From contig CALXLK010000004.1 of assembly GCA_944389175.1 (NCBI GenBank), forward strand, positions 62,001-126,000: a DNA stretch of 64,000 nt. Reading direction: 5' to 3'. The stretch is from an uncultured Opitutales bacterium (lineage in GTDB: Bacteria; Verrucomicrobiota; Verrucomicrobiia; Opitutales; Intestinicryptomonadaceae). Position numbers and translations under genes: made by a program. Shown here in pieces: positions 1 through 6,849 of the stretch; position 1 is the first letter of the stretch; each line of letters begins with the position of its first letter. The notes under the pieces are model-generated. The model was not told the DNA's origin, did no database searches, and saw only the letters and a list, made by a program, of their open reading frames with translations.

Positions 1-410
1 TCGTCTTCTGCCCATACGTCCTTTGCAAGGCGGAAAGCCCCCCAGGCATTTGGCCAACCCGCATAAAAGGCTATGTGGGTAAGAATTTCAGATATCTCGT
101 TTCTGGTGACGCCGTTTTGCTTGGCAAATTTTAAGTGGTGGGAAAGAGAAGAGTCTATAATTCCTTTCCCTATGAGCGTAGATATGGTGATCATGCTGCG
201 CTCCCGCGCGGTAAGCCCCGGGCGGTTCCATATCTCCCCGAAGAGAACATCGTCGTTTAACTCCGCAAACTTGGGTGCAAATTCACCCAACTGCTCGCGG
301 CCGGCCGTCTGTGTGATTTTTCCGTCTGCCATGGTATTTTGAATATTTAAGATTAGTGCAAATAGCCCTACAAAAAGGGCTCCGATTATATTGTATTTTT
401 TCGATTTCAT
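1..410 (-). CDS. Carboxymuconolactone decarboxylase (CMD) family protein, exported, 3' end cut by window edge
   Basis: The gene runs off the left edge, so only about the first 136 residues are visible. I start it at 408-410 because the frame then opens with MKSKKYNIIGALFVGLFALI, a basic N-terminus plus hydrophobic stretch typical of a signal peptide. An inner ATG at 330-332 would give only the CMD domain. The mature part contains LTARERSMITISTLIGKG and then EILTHIAFYAGWPNAWGAF, the usual CMD helix pair. No CxxC pair of the AhpD peroxidase type is visible, so a decarboxylase-like or non-peroxidatic role is more likely. It is the third gene of a minus-strand operon with a cyclophilin-like protein and an SDR, 14 bp behind the former, and is likely under the divergent LysR regulator. 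The substrate is unknown. Confidence 0.85.
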   Translation of the reverse strand, partial: MKSKKYNIIGALFVGLFALILNIQNTMADGKITQTAGREQLGEFAPKFAELNDDVLFGEIWNRPGLTARERSMITISTLIGKGIIDSSLSHHLKFAKQNGVTRNEISEILTHIAFYAGWPNAWGAFRLAKDVWAED

Positions 411-424
411 GGGATTTAATCTGG

Positions 425-886
425 TTAATCGGCAATGGAAAGCCTCACTCTTACGCCGCCTTCCCCGAGTGCCGATATTATCTGCTCGGAAGAGGCGCCT
501 TCTATGCGGCCAAGCCGCGTGAGGTTCCAAGAATTGCGCGCGTAGTAGATGACAAAGTATTTGCCCTGGTACAAAATAAGATCGCCGCACGACGTCGTTG
601 TCGGAGCGTCGTTTCTGGGCAATTTTTTACCCAGAGGGCCCACCTTTTCCATGTTAGCGTAATCTTCCATGTCTATGGTAATATCGCCGTTTTTTAATAA
701 TTCGACCAGCGCCCTGGCCGAAGAATTGTCGGCTAGAATGGCGGTAAACGTCTCGCCGCCATCCACAACCACTTTTATCTTATTCTCCTGCATTTCTCCT
801 GCTCCCTTCTCCGCGGCAAGCCCGGGCACGCCGAATACGTATATAGACAGAATCGCCATTAACAACAAATTTTTGATTTTCGTCAT
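425..886 (-). CDS. Exported cyclophilin-like fold protein
   Basis: This 153-residue protein has a signal peptide (MTKIKNLLLMAILSIYVFG, ending near GLAAE). The core has features of the cyclophilin-like fold family that often accompanies flavodoxins and small oxidoreductases: an early ILADNSSARALVELL segment, a middle IDMEDYANMEKVGPLGKKLP segment, then CGDLILYQGKYFVIYY and a closing LGRIEG. That family has no firmly established reaction and usually lacks the proline-isomerase active site, so I assign no activity. It lies between the SDR gene (26 bp upstream) and the CMD gene (14 bp downstream) and is surely co-transcribed with them. Confidence 0.8.
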   Translation of the reverse strand: MTKIKNLLLMAILSIYVFGVPGLAAEKGAGEMQENKIKVVVDGGETFTAILADNSSARALVELLKNGDITIDMEDYANMEKVGPLGKKLPRNDAPTTTSCGDLILYQGKYFVIYYARNSWNLTRLGRIEGASSEQIISALGEGGVRVRLSIAD

Positions 887-912
887 GCCCGGGCCAATTG
901 TTAAATATGATT

Positions 913-1653
913 TTATTGAATCGTATATCCGCCGTCAACCGGAATGGATTGGCCGGTTATGAAGCTCGCCCCCGGCCCGCATAGCCACAAAACCGTCTCT
1001 GCCACCTCTTCCGGGCGCCCCATCCTGCCGATGGGCTCGGCTATGTGCGTTATGGCTCCCGTTTCTATCATTTTGTCGACCATGGGCGTTTTTATCGTAG
1101 CCGGACACACGGCGTTTATCCTTATGTTGCGTGTTGCGTACTCCAAGGCCGAACATTTTGTAAGGCCTATTACGCCGTGCTTTGAGGCGTGGTAAGCCGC
1201 CCGCCCGGGAACGCCTATTATGCCGCCGATGGAAGAATTGTTTACAATCGCCCCGCCGTCTTTATTTTTGAGCATCTGGGCTATCTCGTATTTCATGCAC
1301 AAAAACACGCTGTATAAATTCGCCTTTATCACTCTGTCGAATTCCGCGGTGGGCAAATCGGCCGTCTCGACGTCGTCGGGCATTATGCCGGCGTTGTTAA
1401 AGGCATAGTCGAGCTTCCCAAACTTTTCCACCGTTTTTTCAACCATCGCCTTCACCTGCTGCTCATCGGTAACATCGCACACGCAGTAGTCGGCTTTCAA
1501 CCCTTCCGACACGAGCGCCTCCACCGCTTCCTTGAGCAGATTTTCCCGCCTTGCAGCCAACATCACGGCTATTCCCGCCTCCGCAAATACTTTGGCGGAA
1601 GCCCTGCCGATTCCGCTCGTGGCGCCGGTTATTATAGCAACCTTGTCTTTCAT
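913..1653 (-). CDS. SDR family NAD(P)-dependent oxidoreductase
   Basis: This is a classical short-chain dehydrogenase/reductase of 246 residues, the normal length. The N-terminal TGATSGIG is the nucleotide-binding TGxxxGxG motif, NNAG follows near residue 88, and the catalytic set is visible as NNSSIGG followed by YHASK. The C-terminus ends in TGQSIPVDGGYT, the typical SDR closing motif. It is a soluble enzyme reducing or oxidising an alcohol/carbonyl; the substrate cannot be read from sequence. It is the first gene of the minus-strand operon with the cyclophilin-like and CMD genes, 151 bp from the divergent LysR gene. Confidence 0.93.
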   Translation of the reverse strand: MKDKVAIITGATSGIGRASAKVFAEAGIAVMLAARRENLLKEAVEALVSEGLKADYCVCDVTDEQQVKAMVEKTVEKFGKLDYAFNNAGIMPDDVETADLPTAEFDRVIKANLYSVFLCMKYEIAQMLKNKDGGAIVNNSSIGGIIGVPGRAAYHASKHGVIGLTKCSALEYATRNIRINAVCPATIKTPMVDKMIETGAITHIAEPIGRMGRPEEVAETVLWLCGPGASFITGQSIPVDGGYTIQ

Positions 1654-1752
1654 ATTCGATTTCCTTTCCTTTTTGATGCGTTTTTTTGCCTCTTTATGGC
1701 GCGATTATCCCATTTTTTTATGAAATAGCAAATATTTATAATTCATATCATC

Positions 1753-1771
1753 ATATTCTTGACAAGAATAT
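1753..1771. promoter_or_regulatory. Probable LysR operator: perfect 19-bp palindrome
   Basis: ATATTCTTG-A-CAAGAATAT is a perfect inverted repeat with one central base. It is flanked by a second, wider inverted pair, ATATCAT at 1745-1751 and ATGATAT at 1783-1789. It lies 34 bp upstream of the LysR start and about 100 bp upstream of the SDR start, where a LysR-type regulator controlling itself and a divergent operon binds. The binding itself is inferred. Confidence 0.72.
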
Positions 1772-1804
1772 CACTCGGTGAAATGATATACGAAAAAGAA
1801 TTGT

Positions 1805-2698
1805 ATGGAACTGAGAGTATTGCGTTATTTTTTGGCAGTCGCAAGCCAGGGGAGCTTTACAAAGGCCGCGAATATGCTACACGTATCCCAACCGTCCCTT
1901 TCAAAGCAGATCATGTCTTTGGAGGAAGAGCTCGACTGTAAACTTTTCACGCGAAAAAGCCACAGCGTAAGCCTTACGGAAGAGGGCACCCTTTTAAAAA
2001 GGCACGCCGAAGAGATACTTGAGATGGCCCAAAGAACCAAAGGCGAATTTTCGCGCAAGCGCGGGGAAGTATCGGGAAGCATATACATAGGAGGAGGCGA
2101 GACAACGGGCTTGCAATCGGTCGCCGAAGTGGCCCGAAGGCTACTAAAAGAATATCCCAAGATATCTTTTAATATCCACAGCGGCAACGCCGAGGATATC
2201 ATGGAAAAATTGGACAACGGTTTTTTGGATTTCGGGCTGATAATACAGCCTGCCGATATTTCAAGATACGATGCCCTAACACTCCCGAACAAGGATACGT
2301 GGGGCGTAATAATGGATAAAAAAAGCCCGTTGGCCTCAAAGAGGGCGATCCGCAGGGAAGACCTAATATCTTATCCCCTGATAATTTCAAAACAGATATC
2401 AAGGAGACCATCTGCGAAGGAGGGGTTGGCAAAATGGCTCGGTTTGGACGCGGGCAAATTAAATATCGTAGCCCAATACAACCTCCTCTACAACGCCTCC
2501 GTCATGGCTGCAAAAGGCCTCGGGTACGCAATAGGCCTCGACGGCATTGTCGATACTTCGCCCACGAGCGGACTCTGCTTTAGGCCGCTATTTCCAAAAC
2601 TTGAGTCGGGCATGAGTTTCGTCTGGAAAAAAGGGCGTCATTTTTCAACCCCCGCGAGCCTATTCTTGGAAAAGATAAAACAATACTGCAAAGTATAA
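1805..2698 (+). CDS. LysR family transcriptional regulator
   Basis: The 297-residue protein has standard LysR architecture. A winged helix-turn-helix spans residues 1-60 (MELRVLRYFLAVASQGSFTK, then AANMLHVSQPSLSKQI), followed by a linker helix and a periplasmic-binding-like effector domain from about residue 90. Length and start fit the family exactly. It is divergent from the SDR-cyclophilin-CMD operon, with a perfect palindrome between them, so it most likely regulates that operon in response to an unknown small molecule. No good Shine-Dalgarno precedes the ATG (AAAAAGAATTGT only). Confidence 0.95.
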   Translation: MELRVLRYFLAVASQGSFTKAANMLHVSQPSLSKQIMSLEEELDCKLFTRKSHSVSLTEEGTLLKRHAEEILEMAQRTKGEFSRKRGEVSGSIYIGGGETTGLQSVAEVARRLLKEYPKISFNIHSGNAEDIMEKLDNGFLDFGLIIQPADISRYDALTLPNKDTWGVIMDKKSPLASKRAIRREDLISYPLIISKQISRRPSAKEGLAKWLGLDAGKLNIVAQYNLLYNASVMAAKGLGYAIGLDGIVDTSPTSGLCFRPLFPKLESGMSFVWKKGRHFSTPASLFLEKIKQYCKV

Positions 2699-3263
2699 AT
2701 TTTCATTTTTTTTGAGTTGTTTAACGCGGAAGACGGCGTCCGTCGATTCTGGCAACGAAAAATTTTATTGCCGAGGCGCGCCCCATTTTTCGGGCAACCT
2801 CTCTTTTTAGGGGAACGGAACCTGTACTCGTTCTCCTGCAATCAGACCGATTCGACATGGCTACAACGCCAAAAACACCCGATTATTCGTGGCACGGTAG
2901 GTGCGTATTTTGCGGCGGGGTATGTTGCGCTTATATGTGCGTTTTTTTGTGGTTTGTGTGGGGATAGAGAATGTGTTAGTGGCGGTGTGCTTGTATCTGT
3001 ACGGGAAAAAGGTAAAAGAGAGTTAAAAAAAAATATGGATATGGGGGAGGGGTGGGGAAAAAAGAAAAAAATGGGAAAAGACGAATGTCAGATAGACGCA
3101 AATCTGCGCGACGACAACGCCCTATATTACAATAACGCCATATTGGCTGCAGTTACGCACTTTAGCTGCATATCTATGTAAAAATAAGGGATATTTAAGG
3201 AAGACAAAAAATGCAACTTGCCTGCAAATTCGCACAAGTAGCGCCCGCAAAATAAAAAAATGC
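2699..3263. other. Non-coding region between LysR and the SQR-like gene
   Basis: I see no credible gene in these 565 bp. An open frame at 2717-3181 has low-complexity, basic content and no family resemblance. The right half contains a T-run, GT-rich and purine-rich tract (2941-3082) like those elsewhere in the window. Confidence 0.6.
2941..3082 (+). repeat. Purine-rich intergenic element, copy 1
   Basis: A T-run with GTG-rich sequence (TTTTTTTGTGGTTTGTGTGG) leads into about 75 bp of nearly pure purine on the plus strand (GGGAAAAAGGTAAAAGAGAG, then GGGGGAGGGGTGGGGAAAAA). Similar tracts occur at 6641, 9261, 10637, 36261 and 60323, all purine-rich on the same strand. Function unknown. Confidence 0.5.
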
Positions 3264-3290
3264 AAAAAAAACGGCGCATAAGTGCGCCGT
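3264..3290 (-). terminator. Intrinsic terminator after the SQR-like gene
   Basis: ACGGCGCA (3271-3278) pairs with TGCGCCGT (3283-3290) around a 4-nt loop. On the minus strand the stem is followed by a run of seven T (A7 at 3264-3270). It lies 18 bp past the stop of the flavoprotein gene. Confidence 0.88.
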
Positions 3291-3308
3291 TTAAAGATGC
3301 AAAATAGT

Positions 3309-4718
3309 TTAGGCCAGACCTTTGAGCATGCCGTAAAAGTACATCGGCTTAAGGACGTAGACTTTCAACAGCCACGCGACCCGCTGCTCATTCGACATGT
3401 CTAAAAGCGACAGCGGGAAGGTGATTTTTGGCTTCTTAGAATAGTCGAATTCGCACATTAGGACATGTCCGTAGTCAGTTATAATCGGGCATGCGGCGTA
3501 GCCGTCGTATTTTTGCGACGGAGCCTTCCCCTCCATGATATCCACCAGATTCCTAGCTGCAATCGGCGCCTGTTTTCTTATTGCCGCAGACGTTTTGCTT
3601 GTGGGAATGCCCGCGACATCGCCCAGGGATATTATGTTGGGATATTTCTTATGCACGAGAGTCTCCTTATCGACCATTGCCCAGCCGTCTCTGGCGAGTT
3701 TGCCCTCCGTCCACGACAGGCCCGAACTCTTTACAAAATCGGGAGCGCACATCGGGGGCAGAAAATGCATAAAATCGTAAGATTGCGTAAACGGCTCAAT
3801 GCGCTCCTTAAAAGCGGAGACTTTTTTGCCGTCGGCGCCGACAGTCTGCACGGGAATTTTCTCGACCCTTTCAAGATAGGCTTTTTTTGCCGCAGTATCT
3901 ATGCCCTTGACCCGCACGTTGCAATTGAGCTTTACGTTGCGGTCCTTGTAAATCTCCAACAGACGCGGTGTAAAAAAGGGTATATCGTAAAGCTCGTGGC
4001 TTGCCGTATAGTAGTTAAAGTCGAGCTTGGAGCGCGTGCCGCGCTTTCGGCTCAGATCTTCCGTAAGCAGGCATATTTTCTTCGGAGCCCCGCCGCACTT
4101 GTGCTTGGTGTACGTATCCGTGTAGATGCCCTTTCCGCCTTTCTCCACAAACTTTTGAACGCCCTGCCAAGTTTTTATCGCCCCGCCGTGGGTGTACATG
4201 CAATAGGCGTCGCCTGCTCCTATATTGGCCGGATCTATGCCTTCGACTCCAGCCCAATTGAGCTTTAGCCCGGGCGCGAGCACGAGAAAATCGTAGTCGA
4301 CAAAGCCGTTCTTTGCCGTATACACCCTGCCCTTGTCGGGATCGACCGCCACGACCGAGTCTTTTATCCAATTCGTTCCAGACGGGATACAGTCGCTCTG
4401 GTTTCTATAGACTTCATCTTTGTCGTAAACGCCCGAGGCTATGAGCGTAAAGCCAGGCTGATAGTAGTGCAGAGTGCTCGGGTCGATTATGGTTATATTT
4501 GGCTGTCTGAGCATGCGCTTGAGCCTGGCGGCCATGCTTATGCCCGCGCAGCCGCCGCCAATTATGACGATTCGCCCTTTCGCCGAGCTCGACATCGCAT
4601 AAGAGACTGCAACCCCCGCCGCCGCCGCCGCGCCGAATGCCGCTGCAATTTTAATAAAAGTTCGCCTATCCATCTTTTTGAGCAAAGACTTCGGTATTTC
4701 TGTATTGGCATCTGACAT
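3309..4718 (-). CDS. TAT-exported FAD-dependent oxidoreductase, sulfide:quinone oxidoreductase-like
   Basis: This 469-residue flavoprotein begins with a twin-arginine signal (RRTFIK at residues 18-23, then an Ala-rich hydrophobic stretch), so it is probably folded with FAD and exported. The dinucleotide-binding motif GRIVIIGGGCAGIS follows. Other family features are YYQPGF, the VLAPG segment near residue 145, and the late LPPMCAPDFVK and LGDVAGIPTSKTSAAI segments characteristic of SQR-like enzymes. Cysteines are present in SDCIPSG, KKICLL and PPMCAP, so a redox cysteine pair is possible but I cannot assign it. The likely role is oxidising sulfide (or a related thiol) and passing electrons to quinone. 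Nearby MBL-fold and ArsR genes resemble sulfide-response neighbourhoods. A NADH dehydrogenase-like activity is the main alternative. Confidence 0.85.
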   Translation of the reverse strand: MSDANTEIPKSLLKKMDRRTFIKIAAAFGAAAAAGVAVSYAMSSSAKGRIVIIGGGCAGISMAARLKRMLRQPNITIIDPSTLHYYQPGFTLIASGVYDKDEVYRNQSDCIPSGTNWIKDSVVAVDPDKGRVYTAKNGFVDYDFLVLAPGLKLNWAGVEGIDPANIGAGDAYCMYTHGGAIKTWQGVQKFVEKGGKGIYTDTYTKHKCGGAPKKICLLTEDLSRKRGTRSKLDFNYYTASHELYDIPFFTPRLLEIYKDRNVKLNCNVRVKGIDTAAKKAYLERVEKIPVQTVGADGKKVSAFKERIEPFTQSYDFMHFLPPMCAPDFVKSSGLSWTEGKLARDGWAMVDKETLVHKKYPNIISLGDVAGIPTSKTSAAIRKQAPIAARNLVDIMEGKAPSQKYDGYAACPIITDYGHVLMCEFDYSKKPKITFPLSLLDMSNEQRVAWLLKVYVLKPMYFYGMLKGLA

Positions 4719-4957
4719 ATTTGTATAGGAGTTGTTTTAACGCCGACCGACCCCATCATGGCATGAGACCGACCCTCAAGAATGCACGAACGCTCGCGCA
4801 TGCGCGCAACGTTTTAAATTAGAGCCTTTTTAGACATACGGGCACTTTTGTAAAGGCAAAAAAACCATCAAAAAATCGGAATTTTACCAGGCGTAGTGCA
4901 AATGAGTATATGTCATTTTTTATTTAATATGAACGCATGCGGGCAAAAAGAAAACGG
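4719..4957. other. Intergenic region upstream of the SQR-like gene
   Basis: This 239-bp gap contains no ORF of note. It should carry the flavoprotein promoter, because a terminator at 4958-4977 separates it from the MBL gene. I cannot pick out clear -35 and -10 boxes. Confidence 0.4.
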
Positions 4958-4977
4958 GCGGGCTTTAGAAAGCCCGC
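4958..4977 (-). terminator. Intrinsic terminator after the MBL-fold gene
   Basis: GCGGGCTT (4958-4965) pairs with AAGCCCGC (4970-4977) around a 4-nt loop. On the minus strand it is followed by a T-rich stretch (GTTTTCTTTTT). It ends the ArsR-MBL transcript before the SQR-like gene. Confidence 0.8.
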
Positions 4978-4984
4978 ATCTTGC

Positions 4985-5764
4985 CTAAAATTGGCAAATT
5001 TCCCCGTCTTCGGGAATGAGCAGGCGCTTCAAATTGTGCCTGAGTGCGTAAGCTCTGATATCTTTTCGCCATAGCCGCGCATGGCCGACGTTGTCCATGT
5101 GGCTTGCTATGACCGTGGCATTCGGGGCGCACTTGAGAACCTCGCCTATGTCAGAAAGCCCCATTATTATTTTCCCAAAGCCCTCTATGCCGGCCTCCGC
5201 GCAATTTAAGACTATCACATCGGGGCTAAATTCATTTATGGCCTCAGATACGCCATCGAACCAAACGGTGTCTCCGGCAAGATAAAGCCTCTTTGCTTCG
5301 TCTTTAGACTGGAAAACAACGCCGCAAGCCTCGCCGCGCATTTTTACAAGGGAATAGAGTTTCTCAAATTCGCCCGGAGTGGCGTGGCAGCATCGGGTCT
5401 TGTATAGGCTAACCCCCTCAAACTCGCTGGGCCGGCCCAGAATTCGCACATCTCTAAAACCGTAGCCTTCAAGCGTATGGGCGTCGATTTTATCCTGGGC
5501 AAAAATGGGCATGGATTTATCTATCGACTGCGCCGCAACCTCGTCGAAGTGGTCGAAATGCAAGTGCGTAGCAATTACGGCGTCGACATCGACTATTTCG
5601 GAAATGGGCAAGACAAGATCGTGTATCGGGCTCCTCAGCCCAGGATTGGGAGATCCGGGAATCGGCGCGATAGTGTCTTTTTTTGCAAGCCACGGATCTA
5701 TCAGAAACCTTTTATTTGAAAACGTCACTATGGCTGTAGCACTTCTAATCTGCTGAAACTTCAT
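4985..5764 (-). CDS. MBL-fold metallo-hydrolase (UlaG-like)
   Basis: The 259-residue protein has the metal-binding motif THLHFDHFD (HxHxDH) near residue 87 and further ligands in AGDTVWFDG and IASHMDNVGH. The opening FSNKRFLIDPWLAKK is typical of the UlaG/L-ascorbate-6-phosphate-lactonase-like branch. It is cytoplasmic, with no signal peptide. The start has a good Shine-Dalgarno (AAGGAG seven bases before ATG). It lies 73 bp behind the ArsR gene and is very probably in its operon. The substrate is unknown; a thioester, persulfide or lactone is possible given the SQR-like neighbour. Confidence 0.9.
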   Translation of the reverse strand: MKFQQIRSATAIVTFSNKRFLIDPWLAKKDTIAPIPGSPNPGLRSPIHDLVLPISEIVDVDAVIATHLHFDHFDEVAAQSIDKSMPIFAQDKIDAHTLEGYGFRDVRILGRPSEFEGVSLYKTRCCHATPGEFEKLYSLVKMRGEACGVVFQSKDEAKRLYLAGDTVWFDGVSEAINEFSPDVIVLNCAEAGIEGFGKIIMGLSDIGEVLKCAPNATVIASHMDNVGHARLWRKDIRAYALRHNLKRLLIPEDGEICQF

Positions 5765-5837
5765 AACAACTCCTTTTTTTTCTTATTTGTAAAAATGGAA
5801 CCCAAGCCGCCGCGTTAAAATGTAAAATATATCTTTT

Positions 5838-6167
5838 TCAATGCCCGGGGCAACCGATGTCGCCCAATTGACCCTTTTCAAAAAGCCTGTCCCTGTATTC
5901 CATTCGCTCCATAAGCCAAGGTATGCAGGGGTACACGAGACTGTAAAAGACGTGTTGGCCGCGTTTGTGAGACTCTATGACACCGGCTCTCTTCAGCACG
6001 CTTAAATGTTGGCTCACAGTGGAAAAATCGACGCGCAATCCGGCTACAAAAGCCCCTGCAGGCTGTTCTCCAGATGAGAGCCTTTTTACAATCCATAGCC
6101 GGCTCGGGTGCCCCAGAGCCTTGAATACTTCGGCTATCTTTTCGTCTTCTTTAGAAAAAATTGACAT
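5838..6167 (-). CDS. ArsR/SmtB family transcriptional repressor
   Basis: The protein is 109 residues from the ATG at 6165-6167. A TTG start 24 bp upstream would fall inside the operator palindrome and is less likely. The winged helix-turn-helix is clear: ALGHPSRLWIVKRL, then VDFSTVSQHLSVLKRAGVIE, then RGQHVFYSL. The alpha-3 metal motif ELCVCD of ArsR/SmtB is absent (QPAGAFVAGLR instead). The only cysteines are C81 (YPCIPW) and C106 (IGCPGH) near the C-terminus. Sensing may therefore use a C-terminal Cys pair, for metalloid, metal or reactive sulfur; this is inference. A perfect palindrome abuts the start codon, so autorepression is very likely. Confidence 0.93.
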   Translation of the reverse strand: MSIFSKEDEKIAEVFKALGHPSRLWIVKRLSSGEQPAGAFVAGLRVDFSTVSQHLSVLKRAGVIESHKRGQHVFYSLVYPCIPWLMERMEYRDRLFEKGQLGDIGCPGH

Positions 6168-6171
6168 GGAG

Positions 6172-6205
6172 AATATTTTGTTATTTTGCAAAATAACAAA
6201 ATATT
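6172..6205. promoter_or_regulatory. ArsR operator: perfect 34-bp palindrome
   Basis: AATATTTTGTTATTTTG (6172-6188) is followed directly by its exact reverse complement (6189-6205), giving a perfect palindrome with no spacer. It begins four bases upstream of the ArsR ATG, where a bound dimer would block the promoter. It is longer than the usual 12-2-12 ArsR-family operator. Confidence 0.85.
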
Positions 6206-6640
6206 AAAAAGCAAGTCAACTCTTTTTCTTATTTTTCCAAAAGTTTATGTCTCCTTTCGCCGGGAATTAAGAGAGCGTTTTTTTTAATTGAATATTGAAA
6301 TCGGGCGGAACCCAAAAGTGGACGAGAGAACAAAAGACAATCAACATATCTGCGCGATAAAGCATACGTCTGCATATACGCGCAGGCGTATTTTTTTTCG
6401 TGCAATAAAGAAGAAACGGGAGATGGCGAAAAGAAAGAACAAAATACTTGTCAGAAAGCATGCAAGATTGCCCGCCATTTAATTGTCGATATGCAGAAGG
6501 CAAAATAACATGCCAGCATTGATTGCCGCCGAAATGCAGACCTTTACAGATAAAAAATTATGCATCCGCACAAATTGAATAATTTAGATACACTCGGCGT
6601 GCCCCAACACAAATACGCAAAAGAAGCCAGATGCGCACAC

Positions 6641-6790
6641 GTATTTTTTTGTTGTTATTATTTGCCTTGCGGTTGTGATGGCTTTTGCGCTTTTCTCTGT
6701 GTGTTAAGGAAATGCTTGTGTGTTTTCTCTGTGTGTTAAGGAGATAGGCGGGAAGAGGGGAAAATAGAGAGAAAAGAGGAAAAGCAGAGA
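6641..6790 (+). repeat. Purine-rich intergenic element, copy 2, with an internal 20-bp direct repeat
   Basis: A T-run and GT-rich stretch leads to GGCGGGAAGAGGGGAAAATA and further purines. TTTTCTCTGTGTGTTAAGGA occurs twice, at 6691-6710 and 6723-6742. The 11-mer GAGATAGGCGG at 6741-6751 recurs at 9304-9314 in copy 3 on the other side of the GT8 gene. Confidence 0.55.
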
Positions 6791-6805
6791 CTGCTATTGC
6801 CCGAA

Positions 6806-6822
6806 CGGGGTGTGACACCCCG
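6806..6822. promoter_or_regulatory. Short perfect inverted repeat downstream of the GT8 gene
   Basis: CGGGGTGT-G-ACACCCCG has 8-bp arms around one base. It is 28 bp past the GT8 stop. It has no T-tract, so it is not a standard intrinsic terminator; it could be a protein-binding site. Confidence 0.4.
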
Positions 6823-6849
6823 AAATAATTCTGGGAATGCATAAGCATG

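Larger units (their letters stand above)
6206..6849. other. Non-coding region between ArsR and the GT8 gene
   Basis: These 644 bp hold no convincing gene on either strand. They contain a purine-rich tract, a 20-bp direct repeat and a small hairpin, listed separately. Short open frames here are low-complexity and have no recognisable domains. Confidence 0.55.

Noticed and set aside
2717..3181. 154-residue plus-strand open frame after the LysR gene
   Set aside because: Low-complexity content from a purine-rich, GT-rich tract, no start signals and no family resemblance.
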